Origin: Comamonadaceae bacterium
GTDB lineage: Bacteria > Pseudomonadota > Gammaproteobacteria > Burkholderiales > Burkholderiaceae_C
Reading direction: 5' to 3'
Assembly (NCBI GenBank): GCA_947478725.1
Contig: CANJWZ010000011.1
Coordinates: forward strand, 1 to 64,000
Length of the DNA stretch: 64,000 nucleotides
Shown here: positions 25,395 through 34,887 of the stretch, one piece after another
How the letters are laid out: each line of letters begins with the position of its first letter
Numbering within the stretch: the stretch's first letter is position 1
Made by a program: the position numbers and the translations under genes
The notes under the pieces: model-generated
The model's database searches: none
The model's input: only the letters and a program-made list of their open reading frames with translations
Told to the model about the DNA's origin: nothing

Positions 25395-26363
25395 ATGCTG
25401 ACAAAACACAATTTTCGTCTGGTTCATTGGATGATGGCAGCACTGTCATGCGTGCCGCTGGCAGGCTTGGCAGCCGACTACCCCACCAAGCCCGTCACCA
25501 TCGTGGTGGGGTACTCCGCCGGCGGCGGTGTGGACGCGATGGCGCGCATTTTGGCGGAAAAGCTGCCTGCCGTGATTGGCCAGCCGGTGATTGTCGAAAA
25601 TCGTCCCAGCGTGGGCGCGATTGTCGGCAGCACTTATGTGGCCAAGTCCAAGCCCGACGGCTACACGCTGATGATGGGCGCGCCCGGGCCGATGATTTTT
25701 AACCACGCGGTCTATGCGAAGCTGCCCTATGGCCCGCAAGACTTCACGCCGATTTCGTTTGTCAGCGATTCGCCGTTGGTGCTGCTGGTCAACGTCAACA
25801 ACCCGGCCAAAACCGTGCAGGAACTGGTCAATCAGTCCAAACAGAACCCTGACAAAGCCAACTACGGCGCGAGTTCTGCATCGTTTCAGCTGATCACTGA
25901 ATTGCTGAACAAAAAAACCGGTGGAAAGTTTACGCACATTCCCTACAAGGGGGCCAATGACTCAGTGACGGCAGTGATGGCGGGCGATGTGACGATGACG
26001 CTGGCCGACGCGGGTCCGGCCTTCGTTGGGATGCAAAGTGGGCGTGTCAAAGCGCTGGCGGTGACATCAGCCACACGCATGAAAGACTACCCCAACGTTC
26101 CGACATTGACCGAGCTTGGCATCGACCTGAAGGTGTCGCTTTGGATTGGCCTGTTGGCCCCTGCCGGCACGCCTGCAGATATTGTCAAGGTGTTGCAAGA
26201 CGGTGTTGCCAAAGTGGTCGCCATGCCAGATGTGCAGAAAAAAATCAGCGGCATGTCAGTCATCCCCATGAGCAACACATCGGATGAGTTTGCCAAAATC
26301 ATTGCCGCAGAAATTCCCGTCTGGAAGCAACTGGCGATCGACAACAACATCAAAGCCAACTAG
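25395..26363 (+). CDS. Bug/TctC-family periplasmic solute-binding protein
   Basis: 322 residues with a Sec signal peptide (cleavage near PLAGLAA) and the family opening DYPTKPVTIVVGYSAGGGVD, then SKPDGYTLMMGAPGPM and FTHIPYKGANDSVTAVMAGD. AGGAG precedes the ATG by eight bases. It follows the ThDP enzyme by 53 bp and precedes the amidohydrolase by 47 bp, so uptake and breakdown genes alternate in one operon. Confidence 0.93.
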   Translation: MLTKHNFRLVHWMMAALSCVPLAGLAADYPTKPVTIVVGYSAGGGVDAMARILAEKLPAVIGQPVIVENRPSVGAIVGSTYVAKSKPDGYTLMMGAPGPMIFNHAVYAKLPYGPQDFTPISFVSDSPLVLLVNVNNPAKTVQELVNQSKQNPDKANYGASSASFQLITELLNKKTGGKFTHIPYKGANDSVTAVMAGDVTMTLADAGPAFVGMQSGRVKALAVTSATRMKDYPNVPTLTELGIDLKVSLWIGLLAPAGTPADIVKVLQDGVAKVVAMPDVQKKISGMSVIPMSNTSDEFAKIIAAEIPVWKQLAIDNNIKAN

Positions 26364-26410
26364 TCCCGGTTTATTTTCATTTATCCATCCCGCCACCAAA
26401 GAAACGACCC

Positions 26411-27451
26411 ATGCACCCCAAATCAAAAGACTACCAGCGCATCGCTACCGAAGAGGCCTTTGCGCCACCCGAACTGCTTGCGATTTATCGCAAAATCATC
26501 GCCAAAGGCAATGTCGACCCCGGCTTTAATGGCTTGATGGGTTTTTACATGACCAGCCCCAGCGAGCGCGCCCAGCACATCATGCGCTGCCTGACCGACA
26601 TGGACGATTTGCGCATACAGCACATGGACGAATGCGGTATTGACCGCCAGGTGCTGGCCATGACATCACCGGGCGTACAGGTGATGGACAAGGAAACAGC
26701 CGTTGCCTTTGCGATCACCGGCAATGACTTTCTGGCCGACGCCATCAAGCGCCACCCCACACGCTACACCGGCATGATTTCAGTCGCACCGCAAGACCCC
26801 GCTGCTGCTGCCAAGGAGATCGAGCGCGGGGTGACGCAACTGGGCATGAATGCGATTGTGATCAACTCGCACACCCAAGGCGAGTATTTGTCAGACCAGA
26901 AATTCTGGGATATTTTTGCGGCCGCTGAAGCCCATGACGCGCCGATTTATCTTCACCCCAACTCGCTGCCCAAAAACATGATCGAGCCATTTCAGGAAGC
27001 AGGTCTGGACGGTGCGATTTACGGCTTTGGTGTCGAGACCGGCCTGCACGCGATGCGCATCATCACGTCAGGCGCGTTTGACCGCTTTCCGAAGCTCAAG
27101 ATGATCATTGGCCATATGGGTGAGGCGTTGCCCTACTGGATGTACCGCCTGAACTACATGCACCGCGCCACCGTGGCTTCCAAGCGTTACGACAGCATGA
27201 AGCCCATCAAGAAGACGCCGGGTGAGTACTTGAAAGAAAACTTCTACATCACCAACAGTGGTGTGGCGTGGGAACCCGCCATCAAGTTTGCACAACAGGT
27301 GCTGGGTGTAGACCGGGTGCTGTACGCCATGGACTATCCTTACCAACATCAGCTGGATGAAGTCATTGCCATGGACAATATGACCATGAGTGCCGAGGAC
27401 AAAAAGAAATTTTTCCAAACCAATGCTGAAACAGTTTTTAAAATCAAATAA
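26411..27451 (+). CDS. Amidohydrolase-2 family protein, probable aromatic acid decarboxylase (gamma-resorcylate / 5-carboxyvanillate decarboxylase type)
   Basis: 346 residues of a metal-dependent TIM barrel. Motifs: RIATEEAFAPPEL at the first strand (about 10-22), IYLHPNSLP with a metal His (near 179), MIIGHMGEALPYWMYRLN with the next His (near 236) and YAMDYPYQH with the Asp (near 306). The GHMGEALPYWMYRL context is that of the non-oxidative decarboxylases of hydroxybenzoates rather than of true hydrolases. It would remove a carboxylate as CO2 in the cytoplasm. The surrounding Bug genes suggest an imported aromatic acid. Amide or lactone hydrolysis remains possible. Confidence 0.85.
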   Translation: MHPKSKDYQRIATEEAFAPPELLAIYRKIIAKGNVDPGFNGLMGFYMTSPSERAQHIMRCLTDMDDLRIQHMDECGIDRQVLAMTSPGVQVMDKETAVAFAITGNDFLADAIKRHPTRYTGMISVAPQDPAAAAKEIERGVTQLGMNAIVINSHTQGEYLSDQKFWDIFAAAEAHDAPIYLHPNSLPKNMIEPFQEAGLDGAIYGFGVETGLHAMRIITSGAFDRFPKLKMIIGHMGEALPYWMYRLNYMHRATVASKRYDSMKPIKKTPGEYLKENFYITNSGVAWEPAIKFAQQVLGVDRVLYAMDYPYQHQLDEVIAMDNMTMSAEDKKKFFQTNAETVFKIK

Positions 27452-27540
27452 AAGTTTCTGAAAAACGCTTTTGAACCGTTTGGCAGCTTGACGGTCTATC
27501 GGCTGGCGCTGCCCCTTTTGACGATGAGACAGGAAACCCC

Positions 27541-28509
27541 ATGAAACACACAACCATCCGTGCCTTTGCGTCCAGTGCTTTGCTGGCCGTCAGCATGCTT
27601 GCACAGGCCCAGACCTGGCCCGGCCAAACCATCAAAATCATCGTGCCATTCACGCCTGGCACAGGCATGGACACCATTGCCCGAACCGTGTCGCCCAAGC
27701 TCAGCGAGCGCCTGGGTCAGCCGGTGGTGGTGCAAAACACGCCGGGTGCCAGTGGCAACATTGGAGCCGACAACGTTGCCAAGGCCACGCCCGATGGCTA
27801 CACGCTTTTGATGGGTGCCAACACCATGCTGATGGCATCGCAGCTTTATAAAAACGTGCCTTTTAACCCGGTGGATGATTTTTCATCGGTGTCGATGGCC
27901 GCTTTCGGTACCCTCATGCTGGTGGCCAACCCCAAGACCGGCATCAAGTCGATGCAAGACTTGATTGACCAGGCCAAGGCCAAGCCCGGTTCTGTCGTTT
28001 ACGGCTCACCAGGCATTGGTACGCCCCACCACATGGCGATGGAGCTCTTCAAAAGCAAAACCCAACTTTTCATGTTGCATGTGCCCTACAAAGGTACTGC
28101 GGGTTACGTCACCGACTTGCTGGCGGGCGAATTGATGGTGGGTTTTTTGCCGGTCCACGTGGCACAGGGCTTTGTTAGTTCTGGCAAATTGACCGCACTG
28201 GCGGTTGGCGGCAACGCACGTCACCCGGTGGCCGCCAACGTCGCGACCTTTCAGGAGTTAGGTGTGAAAGATGTCAATGTAGACATGTGGTATGCCTTTT
28301 TCGCGCCCAACAAAACCCCCGCGCCTGTGGTGAACCGCCTCAACACCGAGATCGCTGCCATCATGAAGCTGCCTGAAGTGCGCACGGTTCTGAGCAAAGC
28401 CGGACTCGATGCCGCCTCATCAAGCACGGGGGAGTTAACGACGACCGTCAAGCAGGACTACCAGCGCTGGGGCGCGGTCATCAAGCGCAACGGCATCACG
28501 GCTGAATAG
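27541..28509 (+). CDS. Bug/TctC-family periplasmic solute-binding protein
   Basis: 322 residues; signal peptide MKHTTIRAFASSALLAVSML with cleavage near AQAQ, then TWPGQTIKIIVPFTPGTGMD. AGGAAA precedes the ATG. Further blocks are ATPDGYTLLMGANTML and MLHVPYKGTAGYVTDLLAGE. It is the second receptor in the operon beginning at 23611 and only distantly similar to the one at 25395, so the two probably bind different ligands. Confidence 0.93.
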   Translation: MKHTTIRAFASSALLAVSMLAQAQTWPGQTIKIIVPFTPGTGMDTIARTVSPKLSERLGQPVVVQNTPGASGNIGADNVAKATPDGYTLLMGANTMLMASQLYKNVPFNPVDDFSSVSMAAFGTLMLVANPKTGIKSMQDLIDQAKAKPGSVVYGSPGIGTPHHMAMELFKSKTQLFMLHVPYKGTAGYVTDLLAGELMVGFLPVHVAQGFVSSGKLTALAVGGNARHPVAANVATFQELGVKDVNVDMWYAFFAPNKTPAPVVNRLNTEIAAIMKLPEVRTVLSKAGLDAASSSTGELTTTVKQDYQRWGAVIKRNGITAE

Positions 28510-28832
28510 CTGAAATCACATGTTCTGATCCTTCAGCGGGGTAAATCCGGCAGATTGTGTGTATGCTAACGGTTTTAAACCGGAGCTTACCCTGGACATC
28601 GCGAGCCTGAAAAGCGCTTTTCTCCCCCTAGCACCCGCAAGCACTCGCCATCACCCGCTTTGGCCAATACATGCACAGCGGGCCACGCGATCGGCCTGCG
28701 GCCAGATTTAGCCTGGCTCGCATTCATCGTGGCGGGCTGATATCGACCTTCCTATACGGGTGAGCACCTAAGAACTGGCTGCAAGGCCTTGCCCAAGCCC
28801 ATCACCATCAGATCAGTATTTCAAGGACAGAT
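28510..28832. other. Gene-free region with nested inverted repeats before the flavin hydroxylase
   Basis: No gene seen. GGGTAA-CCGG (28539-28550) is mirrored by CCGG-TTACCC (28580-28592), enclosing about 29 bases, and inside the right arm CGGTTTTAAACCG (28570-28582) is a perfect palindrome. The position, about 240 bp before the hydroxylase ATG, suits a regulator site or an RNA hairpin. There is no T-tract. The rest (28600-28820) is unassigned. Confidence 0.4.
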
Positions 28833-30473
28833 ATGCAAACCAATCGCCCGCTCTCGACCACAAGCCAGAATCCGCACGATGCCGACGTGATCATCGCCGG
28901 CGGTGGCCCCGTTGGCATGGGCTTAGCCATCGAGTTGGGACAGCGTGGCGTGCGCTGCATTGTCGTGGAGCGATACGACAAGCCGCAGCCCATCCCTAAA
29001 GGACAGAATCTGACCACCCGCACGATGGAGCATTTTCATGCCTGGGGTGCCGAAAAGCAGCTGCGCGCGGCCCGAACCATTCCTCCTGGATACGGCATTG
29101 GCGGTCTGACGACTTATGGCACCTTGCTCAGTCCCTATTACTACGACTGGCTCCAGCGCGAACTGGTCAAGCCCTACTATTCCCAGTCCAATGAGCGTTT
29201 GCCGCAGTACGCAACCGAAGCGGTGCTGCGTCAACGCGTATCCGAGCTTCCCAATGTGCAGACGATGTACGGATGGGAGGCTGACACGGTGGCCCAGGAT
29301 GAGGCCGGTGTTTCGGTCTCGATCACGGAGCGCTCGAACCAAAACAAGCGCGTTTTGCGCGCAGCCTATGTCGTGGGTTCTGATGGCGCTCGGTCCCGGG
29401 TGCGGGAACAAGCCGGCATCTCCCAGTCCCGTACCAGCGATGACAGGCTGATGGTGCTGCTGGTCTTTCGGTCGACAGGACTTCACAAGTTGCTGGAGCG
29501 TTATCCGGACAAGGCTTTCTACAACGTCTTGCATCCGGGGCTCAAGGGGTACTGGAAGTTCTTCGGCCGTGTTGACCTTGGCAGCACCTGGTTCTTTCAC
29601 GCACCGGTTCCAATTGGAACGACTGCGGATAACTTTGACTTTCACGCTTATCTTGAAGAAGCCGTCGGTGCGCCGATTGACATTGAGCTGCAGCACGTTG
29701 GTTTCTGGGATCTCAGGTTCATGCTCGCGGACGCCTACCGAAATGGCCGGATGTTCATCGCAGGCGACGCCGCCCACAGTCACCCACCCTACGGTGGCTA
29801 TGGAATCAACTCGGGGCTGGAGGACGCCAGAAACCTTGGATGGAAACTCGCAGCCAGCTTGCAGGGTTGGGGCAGCGAAGGATTGCTGGATTCATACGAC
29901 GCCGAGCGCCGGCCGGTGTTCAGGTCGACCATCGACGACTTTATTGCCAAGTCGATAGAGAACGACCGCAGCTTTCTGGACTCCCACGATCCTGAACGTG
30001 ATCGAGGTGCGTTCGAGAAAGCATGGCGCGAACGGGCGGTAGGCGCCGTTGGCGAGGTCCATGCGTTTGAGCCGAACTATGAGGGCTCGCCGGGGGTGTC
30101 GTCCCATGCCGCGACCAAGGGCGCGTGCAGCGCCAAGGGCTCGCACCTTTTCGATGCGCGACCCGGTCACCATCTGGCGCCCGCGAAACTTCTCTCCGGA
30201 GAAAATATTTTTGAGGCGTTGGGAGCCGGTTTCACCCTGCTGGCAATTGGCGTGCCACAGCCCACACTCGACCGTTTCCGGAGTCTTGCGGCCGAGCAGA
30301 ACCTGCCTTTGACCATTTGCACGGCCCCGCCTGAAGGCGAAGTCTTGCGCTATCGGGCCGCGCTCGTTCTGGTTCGGCCCGATGAGTTTGTGGCCTGGGT
30401 CGGCAACACGCCCGACATCAGTGACGCAGAGATTCGGGAAGTGCTGCAAGTTGTTCAGGCATGTGTCAACTGA
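28833..30473 (+). CDS. FAD-dependent aromatic ring hydroxylase (MhpA/PheA/TfdB type)
   Basis: 546 residues of a class A flavoprotein monooxygenase. FAD motifs: DVIIAGGGPVGMGLAIELGQ (about residues 18-37), the DG motif VVGSDGARSRVREQAG (about 184-199) and the GD motif MFIAGDAAHSHPPYGGYGIN with NSGLEDARNLGWKL (about 306-338). The C-terminus has the thioredoxin-like domain of the phenol hydroxylase branch. It uses NAD(P)H and O2 to hydroxylate a phenolic or benzoate ring. AAGGA lies before ATG 28833. It may supply a ring-fission substrate, but no extradiol or intradiol dioxygenase is adjacent, and the gentisate-type genes are 16 kb away. Confidence 0.9.
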   Translation: MQTNRPLSTTSQNPHDADVIIAGGGPVGMGLAIELGQRGVRCIVVERYDKPQPIPKGQNLTTRTMEHFHAWGAEKQLRAARTIPPGYGIGGLTTYGTLLSPYYYDWLQRELVKPYYSQSNERLPQYATEAVLRQRVSELPNVQTMYGWEADTVAQDEAGVSVSITERSNQNKRVLRAAYVVGSDGARSRVREQAGISQSRTSDDRLMVLLVFRSTGLHKLLERYPDKAFYNVLHPGLKGYWKFFGRVDLGSTWFFHAPVPIGTTADNFDFHAYLEEAVGAPIDIELQHVGFWDLRFMLADAYRNGRMFIAGDAAHSHPPYGGYGINSGLEDARNLGWKLAASLQGWGSEGLLDSYDAERRPVFRSTIDDFIAKSIENDRSFLDSHDPERDRGAFEKAWRERAVGAVGEVHAFEPNYEGSPGVSSHAATKGACSAKGSHLFDARPGHHLAPAKLLSGENIFEALGAGFTLLAIGVPQPTLDRFRSLAAEQNLPLTICTAPPEGEVLRYRAALVLVRPDEFVAWVGNTPDISDAEIREVLQVVQACVN

Positions 30474-30653
30474 ATACCTGGGGTCGGCGAACTCACGGGC
30501 GGCGAGCCACACACTCCTCGACCACCTGATCGGCCAAGTGGCGTTGCCAATCATGGCTGGCGGGTCTGCTCCTGGTGCCGGACTTTGCGAAGCTGTCCTG
30601 CGCGGTTAATTGCCGGCAGTTTGCGCTGGCTCAAGGATGCTTGTCTTTGTCCC

Positions 30654-30680
30654 CTTGAAAATAAAGGGAATATCCCGAGC
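30654..30680 (+). promoter_or_regulatory. clpB: Probable heat-shock (sigma-32) promoter of clpB
   Basis: CTTGAAA (30654-30660) is a perfect -35 match, followed after 13 bases by CCCGAGC (30674-30680), a partial match to the CCCCAT-type -10. It lies 36 bp before the clpB ATG, as expected for a heat-shock chaperone. Confidence 0.55.
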
Positions 30681-30715
30681 TAGGCATCAGTTAGAACAGC
30701 TGGAAGTCATCACCC

Positions 30716-33325
30716 ATGCGCCAAGACAAACTCACCACCAAATTTCAGGAAGCCTTAAGCGACGCGCAGTCGCTGGCCCTGGCCAATGACAACGGTTATA
30801 TCGAGCCGGTGCACTTGCTGGCCGCCATGATCAAGCAGGATGGTGGCCCGCGCGCCATGCTCGAAAAGGCCGGCGTCAACGTCGCAGGCCTGGAGCTGGC
30901 CACGCAGGCGGCTGTCAAAAAGCTCGCTCAGGTACAGGGCCAAGACCAGGTATCGGTCTCATCCGACCTGGCCAAACTGCTGCAAGCCACCGAAAAAGAA
31001 GGCCTCAAGCGCAATGACCAGTTCATCGCAGGCGAGCTGTATTTACTGGCCGTGGCCGACAGCAAGGCCGATATTGGAAAAATCGCCAAAGAAAACGGTC
31101 TCACCCGCAAGTCGCTGGAGGCAGCCATCGACGCTGTGCGCGGAGGGCAGGCGGTGAACAGCGCCGATGCGGAAGGCCAGCGTGAGGCCTTGAAAAAATA
31201 CTGCATGGATCTGACCGAGCGCGCCCGCATGGGCAAGCTGGACCCGGTGATTGGCCGTGACGACGAGATCCGCCGCGCCATTCAGGTGCTGCAGCGCCGC
31301 ACCAAAAATAACCCGGTGTTGATTGGGGAACCAGGGGTGGGCAAAACCGCGATTGTTGAAGGCCTGGCCCAGCGCATTGTGGCGGGCGAGGTGCCTGATT
31401 CATTGAAAAACAAGCGTGTGCTGAGCCTGGACATGGCCGCGCTGCTGGCAGGTGCCAAGTTCAGGGGCGAGTTTGAAGAGCGCCTGAAAACCGTGCTGAA
31501 AGAACTCGCGCAGGACGAAGGCCAGACGATTGTTTTCATTGACGAGCTACACACCATGGTGGGTGCAGGCAAGGCCGAAGGTGCCATGGATGCGGGAAAC
31601 ATGCTCAAACCCGCCCTGGCGCGCGGCGAGCTGCATTGCGTCGGCGCCACCACAATCGACGAATACCGCAAATACATTGAAAAAGACGCCGCGCTGGAGC
31701 GCCGCTTTCAAAAGATTCTGGTGGGCGAGCCAACGGTGGAAGCCACGATTGCCATTTTGCGCGGCCTCAAAGAAAAGTACGAGTTGCACCACGGCGTGCA
31801 GATCACCGACCCGGCCATTGTGGCGGCGGCAGAATTGAGCCACCGCTACATCACCGACCGCTTTTTGCCTGACAAGGCGATTGATTTGATCGACGAAGCG
31901 GCCAGCAAAATCAGCATTGAGCGCGACAGCAAGCCCGAGGTGATGGACAAGCTGGACCGCCGCCTGATTCAATTGCAGATCGAGCGTGAAGCCGTGCGGC
32001 GCGAGAAAGACGAAGCCTCCCAAAAACGCTTTGGTTTGATTGAAGACGAGATCACCAAGCTGCAAAAAGAAATTTCTGACCTTGATGCTATCTGGCAGGC
32101 TGAAAAAGCCCAGGCGCTGGGCAGCAAAGACGTGATGGAAGAGATTGACCGGATCAGGTTTCAGATTGAGGAGCAAACCCGCAAGGGTGACTTCAACAAA
32201 GTGGCCGAGCTGCAATACGGCAAGCTGCCCGACTTGGAAAAACGCCTCAAAGCGGCACAAGACAGCGAGGCCGCACCCAATGCCAACGCTGCGCCCAAAC
32301 TCTTGCGGACGCAAGTCGGCGCTGAAGAAATCGCTGAGGTCGTGGCACGCTCTACCGGAATCCCGGTCAGCAAACTCATGCAGGGCGAGCGCGACAAACT
32401 GCTGCTGATGGAGGGCAAACTGCATGAGCGCGTGGTGGGGCAAAACGAAGCGATCGGTGCGGTGGCCAACGCCATTCGCCGGTCACGCTCCGGCTTGTCT
32501 GACCCGAATCGCCCCACTGGTTCGTTCCTTTTTCTTGGCCCCACCGGTGTGGGTAAAACAGAGCTTTGCAAAGCCCTCGCTGGCTTTTTGTTCGACAGTG
32601 AAGACCATCTGATTCGCGTCGATATGAGTGAGTTCATGGAAAAGCACAGCGTCGCCCGCCTGATTGGCGCACCACCTGGCTATGTGGGCTATGAGGAGGG
32701 CGGGTATTTGACCGAAGCCGTGCGCCGCAAGCCTTACAGCGTGCTGCTGCTGGACGAGGTTGAAAAAGCCCACCCTGACGTGTTCAACGTGTTGCTGCAA
32801 GTGCTCGACGATGGCCGCCTGACCGACGGCCAGGGCCACACCGTGGACTTTAAAAACACGGTGATCGTGATGACCAGCAACATCGGCTCGCCGATCATTC
32901 AAAGCATGGTCGGCAAGCCCTATGAGGAGATCAAGGACGCCGTGACAGACGAGCTGAAAAACTACTTCCGCCCCGAGTTTTTGAACCGGATTGACGAGAC
33001 GGTGGTCTTTCATGCGCTCGATGCCAAAAACATCGAATCGATTGCGCGCATCCAGCTGAAGGTGCTGATGGCCAGGCTGGAGAAAATGGAGCTCACCATG
33101 CAGGTGTCAGAAGCTGCGATTGGCGAGCTGGCCAAGGTGGGATTCGATCCGGTGTTTGGCGCCAGGCCGCTCAAGCGCGCGATTCAGCAGCGGATTGAAA
33201 ACCCACTGTCCAAGCTGCTGCTGGAAGGCAAGTTTCCGCCCAAGAGCATCATTCCTGTCGATGTCGATCCGATTCACGACCCTGGGGTGTTCAGTTTTGG
33301 CAAGGCAGGAAAGGCTAAGGGGTAA
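30716..33325 (+). CDS. clpB: ATP-dependent chaperone ClpB
   Basis: 869 residues, full length. The order is the N-terminal Clp repeat domain (1-145), AAA+ domain 1 with Walker [10 protein letters not shown] near residue 204, the coiled-coil middle domain (about 400-530, rich in Lys/Glu) and AAA+ domain 2 with Walker [10 protein letters not shown] near 608 and the YVGYEEGG pore loop near 655. It lacks the ClpP-binding loop of ClpA. With DnaK it pulls proteins out of aggregates. GGAAG precedes the ATG, and a sigma-32-like promoter lies upstream. Confidence 0.98.
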   Translation: MRQDKLTTKFQEALSDAQSLALANDNGYIEPVHLLAAMIKQDGGPRAMLEKAGVNVAGLELATQAAVKKLAQVQGQDQVSVSSDLAKLLQATEKEGLKRNDQFIAGELYLLAVADSKADIGKIAKENGLTRKSLEAAIDAVRGGQAVNSADAEGQREALKKYCMDLTERARMGKLDPVIGRDDEIRRAIQVLQRRTKNNPVLIGEPGVGKTAIVEGLAQRIVAGEVPDSLKNKRVLSLDMAALLAGAKFRGEFEERLKTVLKELAQDEGQTIVFIDELHTMVGAGKAEGAMDAGNMLKPALARGELHCVGATTIDEYRKYIEKDAALERRFQKILVGEPTVEATIAILRGLKEKYELHHGVQITDPAIVAAAELSHRYITDRFLPDKAIDLIDEAASKISIERDSKPEVMDKLDRRLIQLQIEREAVRREKDEASQKRFGLIEDEITKLQKEISDLDAIWQAEKAQALGSKDVMEEIDRIRFQIEEQTRKGDFNKVAELQYGKLPDLEKRLKAAQDSEAAPNANAAPKLLRTQVGAEEIAEVVARSTGIPVSKLMQGERDKLLLMEGKLHERVVGQNEAIGAVANAIRRSRSGLSDPNRPTGSFLFLGPTGVGKTELCKALAGFLFDSEDHLIRVDMSEFMEKHSVARLIGAPPGYVGYEEGGYLTEAVRRKPYSVLLLDEVEKAHPDVFNVLLQVLDDGRLTDGQGHTVDFKNTVIVMTSNIGSPIIQSMVGKPYEEIKDAVTDELKNYFRPEFLNRIDETVVFHALDAKNIESIARIQLKVLMARLEKMELTMQVSEAAIGELAKVGFDPVFGARPLKRAIQQRIENPLSKLLLEGKFPPKSIIPVDVDPIHDPGVFSFGKAGKAKG

Positions 33326-33330
33326 CAGTG

Positions 33331-33400
33331 GTTGCTCCTGATTCAGGAGCTACTTGCCCATGTATTTATTGGCCTAGGGGCTGATTTGAGACTTAAAAAG
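33331..33400 (+). repeat. Dispersed GCTAT-ATAGC element, copy after clpB
   Basis: GCTCCTGATTCAGGAGC forms the terminal stem, followed by ATTTATTGGCCTAGGGGCT and ACTTAAAAAGC. The ATTTATTGGCCTAG block matches the alaA/hom copy exactly. It lies between the convergent clpB and lipocalin genes and could act as a transcript end. Confidence 0.7.
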
Positions 33401-33426
33401 CAGGAGAAGTGCTTTTTAAGTGCCAC

Positions 33427-33966
33427 TCAAGGCTTGATCTGCTTGGACTTTTCAAGCTTCTTCAAGTCAAAGCCTTTTTTCTCCAGTCGCGCCAACAACT
33501 CGTCATACGCTTTGGCGCTGACCTCCGGCGTTCTGGACAAGACCCACAGGTACTCGCGTTTGGGTTCACTGACTGCCACCAACTGGTAGTCGGTGTCCAG
33601 ATCAATGACCCAGTAATTGCCCCACACAAAGGGCAGCAACGACAGCCATTCAGGCGCAAAGCGGACCTGAAGCTTGGGGGAGGTGCTCTCGCCAATCTGG
33701 CGGGCCTGACCGATGGCTTCACTGACCTTGCCGTCTTCTTGTGTGCAACGGTTTTGTACCCGAACTGTTCCGTCTGACTGGGGTGAATATTGGGCGCTGG
33801 TGTTGCTGATGCACTTTCTTTGAAACCAGTTGGGGTATTTGGCGATCTCGTACCAGGTGCCCATGTAACGCGGCACGTTGACGCTGGCAACCGTGGTCAG
33901 TGCCTCTTGTGCGAACAGGTGGAAGGCTGAAACACTGAGCAGAAGTCCGATGAGTAATTTGTTCAT
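33427..33966 (-). CDS. blc: Bacterial lipocalin (Blc family)
   Basis: 179 residues with a signal peptide (MKNLL-like start MNKLLIGLLLSVSAFHLFAQ) that lacks a lipobox Cys, so the protein is probably periplasmic rather than a lipoprotein. The lipocalin box VPRYMGTWYEIAKYPNWFQ (about residues 32-50) and later YWVIDLDTDYQLVAVSEP and EYLWVLSRTP are diagnostic. Family members bind lipids or other hydrophobic molecules and are often stress induced. Its position beside clpB fits a stress role but proves nothing. Confidence 0.93.
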   Translation of the reverse strand: MNKLLIGLLLSVSAFHLFAQEALTTVASVNVPRYMGTWYEIAKYPNWFQRKCISNTSAQYSPQSDGTVRVQNRCTQEDGKVSEAIGQARQIGESTSPKLQVRFAPEWLSLLPFVWGNYWVIDLDTDYQLVAVSEPKREYLWVLSRTPEVSAKAYDELLARLEKKGFDLKKLEKSKQIKP

Positions 33967-33988
33967 GATGCTGTCAGTGCTTGCTCAA

Positions 33989-34054
33989 TGTCGATTTAGT
34001 GTCGATTTAGTGTCGATTTAGTGTCGATTTAGTGTCGATTTAGTGTTGATTTAG
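33989..34054. repeat. Six-copy 11 bp tandem repeat between lipocalin and YebC-family genes
   Basis: TGTCGATTTAG is repeated six times head to tail (33989-34054); five are identical and the last has one change (TGTTGATTTAG). The last unit supplies the stop codon (TTA on this strand) of the YebC-family gene, and every unit carries the same TTA, so slippage would keep a stop codon. It lies 23 bp upstream of the lipocalin start, so copy number could change its promoter spacing. Confidence 0.9.
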
Positions 34055-34764
34055 CCTGCCAGTCCGGCGTAGACGGTTTGCACATCGTCGTTGGCATCAA
34101 TCGCCGCCAAAAACGCTTCGACTTCCTCCATGTCTGCAGCGCTGAGTGTGGCCGGGTCCAACGGGTTTTTGGCCTTGTAGCCCAGCTTGGCCGACAGCAC
34201 GGTAAAACCCTGGGCGGGCAGGGCGCGGCTGACCAAGTCCAGGTCGGTGGGGTCGGTCAAAAACAGGGTGTGGCCTTCCTCCTCGCCGGGCTCAAAGTCT
34301 TGCGCACCCGCCTCAATGGCGGCAGTCTCCGCATCTGACCCTGGCGCTGTGGGTTCGGCTTCAATCATGCCGACGTGGTCAAAGTCCCAGGACACCGAGC
34401 CTGAGGTGCCCAACTGTCCCTTGCGAAACAGCACCCGCACTTCAGACGCTGTGCGGTTGTGGTTGTCGGTCAGGCATTCCACCATCAATGGCACGCGGTG
34501 CGGTGCAAAGCCTTCGTAGATGACGTGTTCAAAATGCACGGCTTCGCTGCCGGTGCCCGAGCCTTTTTTAATCGCCCGGTCCAGCGTGTCTTTGGGCATG
34601 CTGACCTTGCGGGCCTGCTCGACCAGCAGCCGCAACCTGGCGTTGCCAGCAGGGTCAGCCCCACCGCGCGCCGCCACCATGATCTCCTTGGCCAGTTTGC
34701 CAAACACCCGACCCCGTGCGTTGGCGGCCAGTTCCTTGCCTTTGGCTTTCCATTGTGCGCCCAT
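34051..34764 (-). CDS. YebC/PmpR-family (TACO1-type) regulatory protein
   Basis: 237 residues. The opening [20 protein letters not shown] is that of the YeeN-like branch of YebC proteins, and [35 protein letters not shown] and [13 protein letters not shown] follow in order. The family binds DNA as a regulator or assists ribosomes at difficult sequences; the role of this paralogue is unknown. AGGAAAC precedes ATG 34764. The stop codon lies in an 11 bp tandem repeat. Confidence 0.93.
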   Translation of the reverse strand: MGAQWKAKGKELAANARGRVFGKLAKEIMVAARGGADPAGNARLRLLVEQARKVSMPKDTLDRAIKKGSGTGSEAVHFEHVIYEGFAPHRVPLMVECLTDNHNRTASEVRVLFRKGQLGTSGSVSWDFDHVGMIEAEPTAPGSDAETAAIEAGAQDFEPGEEEGHTLFLTDPTDLDLVSRALPAQGFTVLSAKLGYKAKNPLDPATLSAADMEEVEAFLAAIDANDDVQTVYAGLAG

Positions 34765-34778
34765 ATATTGTTTCCTCG

Positions 34779-34846
34779 TGCTATTTAATTAGGAGCTGAT
34801 TGCCCAGATATTCGTTGGTCTCGGGGCATATTTGACGCCCTGAAAG
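34779..34846 (+). repeat. Dispersed GCTAT-ATAGC element, copy upstream of the YebC-family gene
   Basis: GTGCTATTTAATTAGGAGC, then ATTCGTTGGTCTCGGGGC, ending in CCTGAAAG. Same block order as the copies at 33331 and 36526. It occupies the gap between the AstE-like gene and the YebC-family gene and starts directly before the latter's ribosome site. Confidence 0.6.
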
Positions 34847-34887
34847 TACCGTTTCGAGCCTTTTGCCCAAAAACGCTCAGACCCGCT

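Noticed and set aside
31547-32443. Minus-strand 298-codon frame inside clpB
   Set aside because: Antisense shadow of a highly conserved gene.
33989-34054. CRISPR-like repeats
   Set aside because: The 11 bp units are directly adjacent with no spacers, so this is a simple tandem repeat. No CRISPR array or cas gene is in the window.
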